Source of the DNA: an uncultured Bacilli bacterium | Lineage (GTDB): Bacteria; Bacillota_I; Bacilli_A; RFN20; CAG-826 | Direction: 5' to 3' | Assembly (NCBI GenBank): GCA_944372115.1 | Contig: CALVYH010000004.1 | Location: 1-64,000 of the forward strand | Length of the DNA stretch: 64,000 nucleotides | Part shown: piece by piece, positions 45,026 through 54,307 of the stretch | Layout: each line of letters begins with the position of its first letter | Position numbering within the stretch: position 1 is the first letter of the stretch | Program-made: the position numbers and the translations under genes | The notes under the pieces: model-generated | Seen by the model: only the letters and a program-made list of their open reading frames with translations | Told to the model about the DNA's origin: nothing | Databases searched by the model: none

Positions 45026-45837
45026 ATAAATTTAGCTAATTCCTCAATAGTTTTAATATTTTCATCGATAATTATCCCTTTTTCATTTAATTTATTTTTA
45101 ATTTTTAAAACAAAAGGAATATCTAAATCGATTTTTTTCATTTCTTCTTCACTTGAAAAAACTTTTGAAGGAATATCGTTTTTAAATACTTTTCCTTCAT
45201 TTAAAATTATTACTCGATCACTTAAATAAGCTTCTTCAATATCATGAGTTATAGAAATTACGGTTAATTCTGGATTTTCTTTTTTCATTTTTAAGATTAA
45301 ATTTCTAATTTCTTCAACTCCTTCGGGATCCAACATTGAAGTAGCTTCATCAAATATCATAATTTTTAAATTTAAAGCTAAAATTCCAGCTATAGCGACT
45401 CTTTGCTTTTGCCCACCACTTAATTCTTCTGGTTCTTTAGTTAAAAATTTATCCATTCCAACTTTTTTAGAATATTCTTTAACGATTTCTTTCATTTTCT
45501 TTTGTTCAATATTTCTATTTTCTAGCCCAAAAGCTATATCATCTTCAACAGTTGAACCGATAAATTGATTATCTGGATTTTGGAAAACTATACCTATTTT
45601 ATTTCTTATATCTTTAATAGTTTTTTCGTTTAATTCTTCATTTTCGATATAAATCTTTCCTTTTTGAGGTTCTAAAATATAAGATAAAAGTTTAGCTAGT
45701 GTCGATTTACCACTACCATTATGACCAATAAGAGTTACATATTCTCCCTTATTAATATAAAAAGATACATCATCGAGTATCTTTTTATCTTTTTCATATC
45801 CAAATGTTATATTTTTAACTTCAATAATTTTTTCCAT
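45016..45837 (-). CDS. ecfA1: ECF transporter ATPase A1
   Basis: A 273-residue ATPase. Walker A GHNGSGKST is near residue 38, the Q-loop VFQNPDNQFIG, the signature LSGGQKQRVAIAGI, and Walker B IMIFDEATSMLD. First gene of ecfA1-ecfA2-ecfT. There is no clear Shine-Dalgarno site; a 28-base palindrome sits just before the start. Confidence 0.95.
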   Translation of the reverse strand: MEKIIEVKNITFGYEKDKKILDDVSFYINKGEYVTLIGHNGSGKSTLAKLLSYILEPQKGKIYIENEELNEKTIKDIRNKIGIVFQNPDNQFIGSTVEDDIAFGLENRNIEQKKMKEIVKEYSKKVGMDKFLTKEPEELSGGQKQRVAIAGILALNLKIMIFDEATSMLDPEGVEEIRNLILKMKKENPELTVISITHDIEEAYLSDRVIILNEGKVFKNDIPSKVFSSEEEMKKIDLDIPFVLKIKNKLNEKGIIIDENIKTIEELAKFICR

Positions 45838-45844
45838 TTTTAAA

Positions 45845-45872
45845 ATCTAATTAATTTATTAATTAATTAGAT
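45845..45872. promoter_or_regulatory. Palindrome directly upstream of ecfA1
   Basis: ATCTAATTAATT and its complement (12-bp arms, 4-base loop) end 8 bases before the ecfA1 ATG. Pure A/T apart from one G-C pair per arm. It may be an operator or a translation-affecting hairpin. Confidence 0.4.
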
Positions 45873-45941
45873 AATTATTATTACTTTATTTAATGTTAAT
45901 TTCAACTAAATTAATAATATAAATATCCTTAAAAAGTAGTT

Positions 45942-45986
45942 ACTTCTATGGTCACTTCTATTTAAACTTCCACTAGTTCTATTTAA
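45942..45986. repeat. 12-bp repeat array over the COG2865 stop codon
   Basis: ACTTCTATGGTC (45942), ACTTCTATTTAA (45954), a degenerate ACTTCCACTAGT (45966) and a last AGTTCTATTTAA overlapping it (45975-45986). The TAG stop of the gene (45979-45981) lies in the last unit. Same units as at 47448-47507. Confidence 0.85.
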
Positions 45987-47406
45987 GTTTTACATTATCA
46001 CGATTTGAATAATATAAATCAGCTTTAAATCTATCGTTTCTCTTTAAAAAATTGGTTTCGACCAATGGTAAAAGTATTTTTTTTCTAAAATATGTTGATA
46101 AACTAATGTTTAAAAATTTAGCGATTTCTTCAGTTGTTCTTGCTTTGTTATAACAATATGAGAGTACTTTTAATTGTTTTTCACTTAATAATTCTTCTCC
46201 CATACAAGTAATATCAGGATTTTCACTATCTTTATTAAATGAATAATTAATATTTGGTAACGTTAAAATAAAATAGTTCTCTTTTGCAGTTACATAAGGT
46301 TTATGATTTTCATCCATTAGCTTATAATCTTGGCTGATTTTATCAAATCCCGAACCTTCTTTTTCCATGAAATGACACATAGTTAGAATATTTGCGATAA
46401 CTTCATTTCTTCTAGTTGGCTTTATATTATCAATATTTTTTTCTTTATTTAAATTAATATTTGTTGTTAATCCACCAGGCGAAGCGATTTCCATTCTGTC
46501 TTTAAAAATATCTACTTCAATTAAACTATCTCTAAAAAAATAATTTTTATGGGCAAAAGCGTTTACAATTCCTTCAAAAACCGATCTTAATGGAAAATCA
46601 TAAATGGTTATTCTACCAATGTCTTCTTTTTTCTCATATGATCCAATATTTTCTCTAATTACATCTAATGATTTATTAATAGAAGAAATAATATTTTCAC
46701 GTATATCCAATAAATTCTTATAGGCATTATCGCCTTTAGTAAAACCAAACCATTTTGTTATTTTTATTATTGTTTCATTTTCGGAATAATCATCTTTAAA
46801 AAGTAAGGCGCCAGTTTTTAAAACGCCTTCTTCATTCATAAAATTATTAGAAATAAGAATTTTTTCATTTAATTGATAGCCGTTTTTGTTTATGAAAGTA
46901 TCGAAAAGAATATTAAAATCATTTTTATCAAATTTTTCATTAGATAAACGATTATCAAAACTATCGCTATGACTTGATAAAACTAAATAAACTATGTCTT
47001 CTCTTTGAGCAGGTATATTTCTTCCTTCCTCTCTAATATAAATTGAAGGCACACCATGAAACATCAAAATCACTGGTAAATCCATCGCCTTATCAATTTT
47101 TATATCTATTACAAAAAGATCTTTTTTAATTTCTTGATAGTTAAATTCGTATTTTGGAAGAGGAGAAATATGTTCTTTAACATTTCGATGAAATACTTGA
47201 ACTTGTTCATTTACTAATTCTTTAGGTAGACCTATTGCTTCGCCATTATCTTTAACTCCAACAAATAAATGACCTCCGTTTGTATTAGAAAAAGCTACAA
47301 CACTTTTTAACCAACTTTCAGATTTATCACCATCATTTAATATTTGTTTAAATTCAATAGTTTTTGTTTCAAAAGGAAATTTTAAATCTAAATTTTTTGT
47401 AACCAT
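45979..47406 (-). CDS. COG2865-type AlbA/ATPase/winged-helix regulator
   Basis: 475 residues in one chain: AlbA_2 domain (about 10-160; TIEFKQILNDGDK, NTNGGHLFVGVKDNG, PSIYIREEGRNI), GHKL-like ATP-binding domain (about 255-385; FEGIVNAFAHKNYF, MEIASPGGL, EKEGSGFDKI) and C-terminal winged helix (about 405-470; VLSYCYNKARTTEEIAKFL). It is the closest relative in the window of the split pair at 21868-23339. Twelve-bp repeats flank it on both sides, five upstream and about four across its stop codon. Confidence 0.83.
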   Translation of the reverse strand: MVTKNLDLKFPFETKTIEFKQILNDGDKSESWLKSVVAFSNTNGGHLFVGVKDNGEAIGLPKELVNEQVQVFHRNVKEHISPLPKYEFNYQEIKKDLFVIDIKIDKAMDLPVILMFHGVPSIYIREEGRNIPAQREDIVYLVLSSHSDSFDNRLSNEKFDKNDFNILFDTFINKNGYQLNEKILISNNFMNEEGVLKTGALLFKDDYSENETIIKITKWFGFTKGDNAYKNLLDIRENIISSINKSLDVIRENIGSYEKKEDIGRITIYDFPLRSVFEGIVNAFAHKNYFFRDSLIEVDIFKDRMEIASPGGLTTNINLNKEKNIDNIKPTRRNEVIANILTMCHFMEKEGSGFDKISQDYKLMDENHKPYVTAKENYFILTLPNINYSFNKDSENPDITCMGEELLSEKQLKVLSYCYNKARTTEEIAKFLNISLSTYFRKKILLPLVETNFLKRNDRFKADLYYSNRDNVKLK

Positions 47407-47447
47407 ATTGCCACCTTTTTTATATATTTTATCATAAACATAAATTT

Positions 47448-47507
47448 ACTTCTATGATTACTTCTATTTAAACTTCTATGGTCACTTCTATTTAAACTTC
47501 TAAAAAC
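47448..47507. repeat. Five tandem 12-bp repeats upstream of the COG2865 start
   Basis: ACTTCTAT plus a 4-base tail at exact 12-bp steps (47448, 47460, 47472, 47484, 47496). Tails alternate GATT, TTAA, GGTC, TTAA; the last unit is degenerate. The array ends 42 bases before the start codon at 47406. Confidence 0.92.
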
Positions 47508-47619
47508 CTAGAAATATTTTAAATCAATTCAAAACTAATACCAGTTTTAAATTAATATACTTTAAAGTATTATACTTACGAGTATATTAACAAATTAGTA
47601 ATTACTATTTTTTTACCTA

Positions 47620-47654
47620 ATAAAAAGAGGAATTTAATAATTTTATTTCCTCTT
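47620..47654 (-). terminator. Terminator of the dCMP deaminase operon
   Basis: An 8-bp stem (AAGAGGAA/TTCCTCTT) with a 14-base loop and a T run on the minus strand, 24 bases after the stop. Confidence 0.75.
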
Positions 47655-47677
47655 ATTATTAGTTAATTAATTAAATT

Positions 47678-48163
47678 TTATTCAATTAATTCAATTTCTT
47701 TATATCTACCTTTATATGGTTCATACTTTACATTTGCAAGATCAAATAATTTTCTACTTGCTCTAGTTTCTAAAGAATCATGATATTTATCTTCTAAATA
47801 AATAATTTTTTTAATACCTACTTGGATAATTGCTTTAGCACATTCATTACATGGGAAAAGAGTTACATATAAAGTACATCCTTTTAAAGACATATTATTT
47901 TTAGTGTTTAATATCGCATTAAATTCAGCATGACAAACATAAAGATATTTACTATCTAAATCTTCATTTTTATCCCATGATAATTTATTTTCATCTAATC
48001 CTTTAGGCATTCCATTATATCCAATAGATATAACTTTATTATCATCATCTACTATACATGCTCCAACTTGAGTGGATGGATCTTTACTTCTTTTTTTACT
48101 TAATAATGCTATCCCCATGAAATATTCATCCCATGAGATAATATCTTTTCTTCCCGAATGCAT
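47678..48163 (-). CDS. Deoxycytidylate deaminase (ComEB-like)
   Basis: A 161-residue cytidine-deaminase-fold enzyme converting dCMP to dUMP for thymidylate synthesis. The zinc motif is CHAEFNAIL (His and catalytic Glu near 77-79) with FPCNECAKAII (two Cys near 104-107). The opening WDEYFMGIALLSKKRSKDPS and VGACIVDDDNKVISIGYNG are typical. Length matches the family. Confidence 0.92.
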   Translation of the reverse strand: MHSGRKDIISWDEYFMGIALLSKKRSKDPSTQVGACIVDDDNKVISIGYNGMPKGLDENKLSWDKNEDLDSKYLYVCHAEFNAILNTKNNMSLKGCTLYVTLFPCNECAKAIIQVGIKKIIYLEDKYHDSLETRASRKLFDLANVKYEPYKGRYKEIELIE

Positions 48164-48173
48164 ATTTTTAGTC

Positions 48174-49586
48174 CTACTTTTCTTCCTTATTTAAAGTTAA
48201 TTTATCAAAATCTTTATCTTTTATTCTTTCATCTTTTAAAAGAATAAAAGATACTAAAGAAATAAGTATTGAAACACCTTCTAAAATAACTACAAGTAAA
48301 GGATATAAATTAATAGTATATACATCATCTAAATTAGAATAATAAGTAGAAAGTGTAAATAAAACTAAAATTAATACTGAAAGAATAAATCCAAAAATAG
48401 TAAAAATAAGATTATTTAAGCGATAAGTATTATATTTTCTAATCATTCTAAAAGAATAAAGAGTAGAAAGAGAAATAAATATCGCACATAAAATATAAAT
48501 AAAATAACCAACAAATCCTAAATAGAAACTTAAGCCATTATTTGAATCTGAAAAAGAAATTAAAAGATTATTTAAATATGTATGAATTGTTTCATTGAAG
48601 GTAGGAGTAACAATAAAACGATAAGAAAGTAAAACTAACGCGCCAATTCCTAAAAATGAAGAGACACTAAGTAAAATTCTTCTAACTATTAAAGTTGTTT
48701 CTTTAACTACTGAAGCTTTAAAAATATAATATCCGCCAATTAAAGCTAAATAAACAAGTGAAATAATAACAAATACTAAAATGGTAGGTGAATACATTAA
48801 TACACTAGTATCAAGTGAAATAGAAATCATCGAAGCAAAACAAATTAATAGATCAATTAAAACTAAAACATAATAATTATTTTTAATGTCATGTCTATTA
48901 AGTTTATTTAATCCTTGAATTAAAACAATTAAAAAGAACGTAATTGAAACAACCATAAATGCTAAAACAAATATAAATTGTAATATTGGAGCAAGTCCAT
49001 GAGCTACTCCATTAGCAAAATAGCCATATGAAAAACCTTCAACGACATTAGCCCAATTATCAATTAAAAATGTATAAGGATAAATAAGTGCGTTACCATT
49101 ATTAGAAACAATTAATGGTAAAAAGGAGAATATTGAACCAAGTAAAAGAATTAAAGCCGAAAAAATAAATGAACTAAGGTGGAAAATTTTTTCAATCTTT
49201 AACATTTTTTCGGCACTAATTTTACTTTTTGAAGAAGCAAAATCTTCGCTATATTCTTTTATTTTTGCTTTTTTAATATTTTTATATTCATCTTCATTTA
49301 ATCTTCTGATTTTAGAATTAAAAACTCTTTGTTTAATTTCTTTTTGCTCCTTTAAATATTCTTCTTCATCAATTACATCGATATCGATTGTATTAATTGA
49401 TTGAGTTTCACAATTGCTAACACTTGTAAAACGATATCCACATTTTGGGCAAATTTTAGAATTTGCACTAGTAACAGCATTACAACGTGGGCATCTTAAA
49501 TTGTGATCACTCAATGAAGCTCCACAATCAATACAGAATTTCGCATTATCGTTATTCTCTTTTCCACAATTTGGACATTTTTTCAT
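48174..49586 (-). CDS. Double zinc-ribbon multi-pass membrane protein
   Basis: A 470-residue protein. Two CxxC...CxxC ribbons at residues 4-22 and 32-49, a charged helical linker (about 75-125), then about eight hydrophobic helices (about 133-455). Ribbon-plus-membrane proteins of this kind are common in low-GC hosts; function unknown. It lies 24 bases after the LRR protein gene. Confidence 0.7.
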   Translation of the reverse strand: MKKCPNCGKENNDNAKFCIDCGASLSDHNLRCPRCNAVTSANSKICPKCGYRFTSVSNCETQSINTIDIDVIDEEEYLKEQKEIKQRVFNSKIRRLNEDEYKNIKKAKIKEYSEDFASSKSKISAEKMLKIEKIFHLSSFIFSALILLLGSIFSFLPLIVSNNGNALIYPYTFLIDNWANVVEGFSYGYFANGVAHGLAPILQFIFVLAFMVVSITFFLIVLIQGLNKLNRHDIKNNYYVLVLIDLLICFASMISISLDTSVLMYSPTILVFVIISLVYLALIGGYYIFKASVVKETTLIVRRILLSVSSFLGIGALVLLSYRFIVTPTFNETIHTYLNNLLISFSDSNNGLSFYLGFVGYFIYILCAIFISLSTLYSFRMIRKYNTYRLNNLIFTIFGFILSVLILVLFTLSTYYSNLDDVYTINLYPLLVVILEGVSILISLVSFILLKDERIKDKDFDKLTLNKEEK

Positions 49587-49610
49587 AATATTCCATACCC
49601 CTTTCTTTTT

Positions 49611-52256
49611 TTATCTTAATAAAACATTAACAAATTCAGCTGTAGAAGAAACCATGATTTCGTTAGAATATTTTCCTCTAATTCTTACTTCCATAATTAT
49701 AAATTGTTGTCTTTCAGAAGAATTTTCATGGCGAGTAATAACTAAATTGTTATTAATTACTTTAGCATCAATTTGAGAAGACGAATCGGTTGCGACAAAT
49801 TCAACATTATATTCATCGCTTGAAATTACATTTCCATTCTTATCTTGGAATAAATAATATAAAGGAACGCTTATTTCATTACCTTCAAGGACAATTTCTC
49901 CGATTTGATTATCATCTAGTTCAACTCGATACATTGAAGAATCAAAATATCTTTCATAATGTAATTCTAAGTTAAGAGATGAATGACCTTGAACGTTATA
50001 TCTATAATTTGTGTCGTCAACATTACAAATAATAGGTTCATCATCTAAGTTCATCTTATTTAAAATAACTGCACGATAATTTTCTCTAGGAGAAATTGTA
50101 ATATTAAGTAAATCTTCACAGTTATAATAAATTCCACTTATACTTGTTCCATTATCATAAGTAATTGTATATGGTCTTTCTTTAAAACCAATTCGACGAG
50201 CTTCACTATGAGCACTATCATCATCACTTCCAAAATCATAAGTATTATAGAATTCAACTAAACTATCAGTATTAGCAAAAGCATTATCGCCAATATTTTT
50301 TACACTTCTAGGAAGAGTAAATGAAGTTAATGATGAACATCCATCAAAAGCATTATTTCCAATAGTTTCAAGTTCACTTGGAGTGTCAGAAAAAATAAAA
50401 CTTTCTAAGGAAACACAACCTTTAAAACAATTTTCAGGAATTTCTTTAATAAAATGTGGGAAATTATTAACTTGAACAATACTTCTATTATTTTGGAAGG
50501 CTGTTGGAGAAATTTCAGCAACTGGGATTCCATTTAAAATATAAGCGAGGGTAATTCTATTTGAATAAGTAGGTGTTGGATCATAATCAACAATTGTATA
50601 GAATTCTCTATTTTCATCAGTTTCATAAGTTACGCCATATTGATCAGTAATTACTAAAGCTGAAAGGAAAATTGGATCTGCTTCTATCGAATAATAACCC
50701 GAACAAGAGAAAGTAACTCCTTCTTTATCGTCATCGACATTTTTAAAATCAGTAGGATCACCATTAATTTGATAGCCGGTAAAATCATAATCTTCTTCAT
50801 TTGAAATAGGTAGAGTAATATTATCCCAATTGTAATAAGTAATTTTATAATCACTATCGGCAATAGTTAAAATTCTAGGAGTTAAACCAATATCTTCTTC
50901 ATCAAAATCAGCGTTAGTTTGTTTAGTTAAATTAATTAAATTTGGTGTATTTAAGAAGGCATTACTTCCTATAGAAGTAACAAATTGAGGGATATTTAAA
51001 GTTTCTAAAGTTGTACAATCTTTGAATGCGTTTTCTCCAATTCTAGATAAAACACTATTTTCTGAGAATGTAAATGAAGTTAAGAAATCACAACTTTCAA
51101 ATGTTGAAGCAGGGATTTCTGTAATAAATTTAGGGAAATTTATAACTTGTTGAATTGACGAATCATAAAAAACATCGCTTTCAATCATATTAACAGGCAT
51201 TCCATCAATTTCATCTTCAAAAGTAACTATATTACTATCAAAGTTATAACCGATAATAGTAAATCCATTGCGGTCATTTTTAGCATATGTAACGCCATTT
51301 AAAGTAATAGGAGCATCATTAACACTTGCACCAACTCCTACCCCAACAAAAATACAAATTAAAGATACAGCTAAACAAGAAAGTGCGATAGTTAAGCCTT
51401 TTTTTGACATCTTTAATTCTTTTTTAATCTTTGGTCTAATTTCATCAAGTAAATCATCAGCTTCATGATTTACATAAGTGGTTTCCAAGAAATCTTTAAT
51501 TTCTAATAATTTATCTTGGTCTGTTGTATTATCAATAATCTTCTTAAATATAACTAATAGATATGCTAAAACAGTTTTATGATCTTTTACACATTGAGCA
51601 ATAATATCTTTAATATCAGAAATATCATCAAAGTGATAAAGAATATCCATATAATATTGGAAAGATGATTCCATTTTGCTTAAAATTGGAACAAAATTAT
51701 CTTTTGAAAGATTTTCATCGATATAATCTGTATCAATGTATCTAAAAGAACGATATAAAATTCCTAAAATTAAAGAAATTGTATAGGTATAATCGATTCC
51801 TTTGCTTTTTTGAATTCTTAAATGTTTTAAAAGTTGTTCAACATCAGCGTTATCTAAGTTAAGTTCGAGTTCTTTATATTCAACTTCTTCAATAATTTGA
51901 TTTAACTCATCTTTTAATTTTTTATCGCCAAGTTCATAAGCCGCTTTAAAAAAAGATGAAGAAACAATGCTATTACTAGCTTTTTTCTCTAAATCCGCAT
52001 AATTTTTAATATTAAATTTAATATAAAGTTTAGCTAAATAAACATAAGCATTATTTTCATCAAGCTCATAAGCAATTTCAATTTCTTTTTTTGCTTCTTC
52101 CTTTTTTCCATTAGAAAGCAAACTAAAAGCTTTATCACAATGTGATTTAGCCATCAAAATGTTTTTAGCATTTATGACGCTTTTTATTGATTCATCGTTA
52201 ATTGTAGTTTCATTAACCTCATTAACTATGTTTTCTTTTTCTTCATTTTTCTTCAT
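49611..52256 (-). CDS. TPR - transmembrane - BspA-type LRR surface protein
   Basis: An 881-residue single-pass protein. Cytosolic residues about 30-270 are helical with TPR-like segments (NAYVYLAKLYIKF). One transmembrane helix lies near 284-308 (SCLAVSLICIFVGVGVGASV). The outside part carries LRR_5 repeats in two blocks (about 350-440 and 585-660; signatures IGENAFKDCTTLETLNIPQF and IGNNAFDGCSSLTSFTLPRS). BspA-type repeats mediate surface contacts in other bacteria. A link between inside and outside is inferred from the architecture. Confidence 0.75.
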   Translation of the reverse strand: MKKNEEKENIVNEVNETTINDESIKSVINAKNILMAKSHCDKAFSLLSNGKKEEAKKEIEIAYELDENNAYVYLAKLYIKFNIKNYADLEKKASNSIVSSSFFKAAYELGDKKLKDELNQIIEEVEYKELELNLDNADVEQLLKHLRIQKSKGIDYTYTISLILGILYRSFRYIDTDYIDENLSKDNFVPILSKMESSFQYYMDILYHFDDISDIKDIIAQCVKDHKTVLAYLLVIFKKIIDNTTDQDKLLEIKDFLETTYVNHEADDLLDEIRPKIKKELKMSKKGLTIALSCLAVSLICIFVGVGVGASVNDAPITLNGVTYAKNDRNGFTIIGYNFDSNIVTFEDEIDGMPVNMIESDVFYDSSIQQVINFPKFITEIPASTFESCDFLTSFTFSENSVLSRIGENAFKDCTTLETLNIPQFVTSIGSNAFLNTPNLINLTKQTNADFDEEDIGLTPRILTIADSDYKITYYNWDNITLPISNEEDYDFTGYQINGDPTDFKNVDDDKEGVTFSCSGYYSIEADPIFLSALVITDQYGVTYETDENREFYTIVDYDPTPTYSNRITLAYILNGIPVAEISPTAFQNNRSIVQVNNFPHFIKEIPENCFKGCVSLESFIFSDTPSELETIGNNAFDGCSSLTSFTLPRSVKNIGDNAFANTDSLVEFYNTYDFGSDDDSAHSEARRIGFKERPYTITYDNGTSISGIYYNCEDLLNITISPRENYRAVILNKMNLDDEPIICNVDDTNYRYNVQGHSSLNLELHYERYFDSSMYRVELDDNQIGEIVLEGNEISVPLYYLFQDKNGNVISSDEYNVEFVATDSSSQIDAKVINNNLVITRHENSSERQQFIIMEVRIRGKYSNEIMVSSTAEFVNVLLR

Positions 52257-52257
52257 T

Positions 52258-53454
52258 TTATTTAAATAATTCTTTTAAAATCTCTACCATTGTATTCATT
52301 TGATTAATTGAAACAATTTCAAATCTTCCATGAGGTGAAAAATCTCCTACCCCTAAATTTGGGCAAGGTAAACCTAAATAAGTAATAGTTGCTCCATCGG
52401 TTCCACCTCTAATTGGATCATAAGAAATCTTAATCTTTGAAGAAATATAAGCTTTATTAATTAAATTAATTGCGCTCATATCTTCTTTAAAATAATCAAA
52501 CATATTACGATATTCATCGTGAATTTTTAATTCTAATTTTGCTTTAGGATATTCGTTTTGAATTACGTTTAACGCATTTTTTAAAATTTTTTTCTTTTCT
52601 TCTAATAAATCTTTATCATGGTCTCTTAAAATAAATGAAAGATGAGCTTCTTCAACATCTCCTTTAATATCAGTAAGATGTATAAAACCTTCTCTACCTT
52701 CAGTTTTTTCTGGAACCATTTCTTTTGGTAAAAGATTAACAAATTTAGTGGCTAATAAAGCAGCGTTAACCATAATATTTTTAGCACTTCCTGGATGTAC
52801 TCCTACTCCATAAATAGAAATAGTTGCACTTGCAGCATTAAAGTTTTCATAACTTGCTTCATAAATAGATCCGCCATCAAGTGTATAAGCAACATCGGCA
52901 TTCATTTTTTTAACATCAAAATGAAGTGCACCTTGGCCAATTTCTTCATCTGGAGTAAAAGAAATAGCTAAATTATAGTTAAATTCATCTTTATGTTTTA
53001 AATAATAAGATAAAAAAGTAAGAATAATTGCAATTCCTGCTTTATCATCTCCACCTAAAAGATGTTCTCCATCAGTAACAATGATATCATCACCAGTGAT
53101 TTCTTTTAAAAATGGGAATTCATCTGAATCCATCGTATATTTTTCATTTAATTTTATTGGAGAACCATCGTATTTTTCTATAATTCTAGGATTTTTAATT
53201 CCACCTTTTAAAGCTGGAGAGGTATCCATATGAGCGATTAATCCAATAGTTTTATCTTTGTTATTATCAACATGAGCATAAACCAAACCAAATTCATCTC
53301 TATATGCATCGTTTACTCCTTCTTCTTTTAAAATATCAACAAGTTTAGAAGCAAACTCAAGTTCGCTTGCACTTGAAGGATAGGTTGATGAAGATTCATC
53401 ACTCATTGTGTCAAAACTAATTAATTCTTTAAATAAATCAACAATATTTTTCAT
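52258..53454 (-). CDS. pepT: Peptidase T (tripeptide aminopeptidase)
   Basis: A 398-residue M20B metallopeptidase that removes the N-terminal residue of tripeptides. Metal and catalytic motifs: AHMDTSP near 78, GGDDKAG near 140, FTPDEEIGQGA near 172, and the late FSPHGRFE box near 378. Typical length. It starts the minus-strand run that continues with the LRR protein 1 base later. Confidence 0.93.
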   Translation of the reverse strand: MKNIVDLFKELISFDTMSDESSSTYPSSASELEFASKLVDILKEEGVNDAYRDEFGLVYAHVDNNKDKTIGLIAHMDTSPALKGGIKNPRIIEKYDGSPIKLNEKYTMDSDEFPFLKEITGDDIIVTDGEHLLGGDDKAGIAIILTFLSYYLKHKDEFNYNLAISFTPDEEIGQGALHFDVKKMNADVAYTLDGGSIYEASYENFNAASATISIYGVGVHPGSAKNIMVNAALLATKFVNLLPKEMVPEKTEGREGFIHLTDIKGDVEEAHLSFILRDHDKDLLEEKKKILKNALNVIQNEYPKAKLELKIHDEYRNMFDYFKEDMSAINLINKAYISSKIKISYDPIRGGTDGATITYLGLPCPNLGVGDFSPHGRFEIVSINQMNTMVEILKELFK

Positions 53455-53480
53455 AAAAATCTAAATTCCTCTTTTAAAAT

Positions 53481-54125
53481 CTATTCAGCAAAAAATTCAA
53501 GATCAATTCTTGAAACTTGAAAATCATAAGTTTTTGTTTCGTCACTATTAGTTAGGGTTTCAAAATTTCCTTCTTTAATAACATTAATAAATCCATCAGT
53601 AAACTTATTTTTTGAGTAACTACCTAATTCAAATTCATCAAATTTTAATGAAGTTGAAAAAGGAAGTAACCCAGATGATGAAGTTTTTAATTCGTTTTCA
53701 TTAGCTTTTAATGATAAATATATTCCTGGATATGCAGATATTTTTTCTAATCCAGCATTTACGTTATTAATAAATTCTTCACTATATTCAAATGAAAAAG
53801 AAACATTTATAGATACTTTTCTACCATCTTCAGCAAAATTTGAATCATAAATTGAAGAAATATCTATTTTTGAAACTATATTTTCTTCATCACTTGATAA
53901 TAAAAAATAATTTTTTTCATCATTATTTAAACTTGAATATACAGTTTTTAAATATTCTTCTTCAGTGGTTGCTAAAGAATATTCGTTAGTAACATTAATT
54001 CCATTTTTATACATTAAATATTTAGGCGAAGTTAAAGAAGGGATTAAAATAAGTAATAATCCAACGAGAATAAAAAATATTCCTGTGCCAAAACAACTAT
54101 ATTTTATAATCTTTGATTTTTCCAT
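53481..54125 (-). CDS. Membrane-anchored extracellular protein
   Basis: 214 residues: one N-terminal transmembrane segment (about 8-32), then an extracellular domain of about 180 residues without a recognised motif. No lipobox. It lies 26 bases upstream of pepT in the same direction. Confidence 0.6.
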   Translation of the reverse strand: MEKSKIIKYSCFGTGIFFILVGLLLILIPSLTSPKYLMYKNGINVTNEYSLATTEEEYLKTVYSSLNNDEKNYFLLSSDEENIVSKIDISSIYDSNFAEDGRKVSINVSFSFEYSEEFINNVNAGLEKISAYPGIYLSLKANENELKTSSSGLLPFSTSLKFDEFELGSYSKNKFTDGFINVIKEGNFETLTNSDETKTYDFQVSRIDLEFFAE

Positions 54126-54307
54126 TTTTTAAAAAGTAATTATAAATAATTACTTTACCTATTATATAATAGTTTCGTTCTCATAAAAAGAAGTTATCAC
54201 TTTTTAAAACTCCTAGTTAAAACCAATAAAAGTAGCATTTTGTTACGTTAACAATAAAATTCACAAATTTTCAAACTTTTTTAAAAATTAGGCATATAAT
54301 AAAAGAA

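Larger units (their letters stand above)
47407..47677. other. Upstream region of the COG2865 gene
   Basis: It holds the five-unit repeat array (47448-47507), a palindrome cluster at 47552-47590 (TTAATATACT...AGTATATTAA with ATACTTTAAAGTAT inside) and the dCMP deaminase terminator (47620-47654). No gene. Confidence 0.6.
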
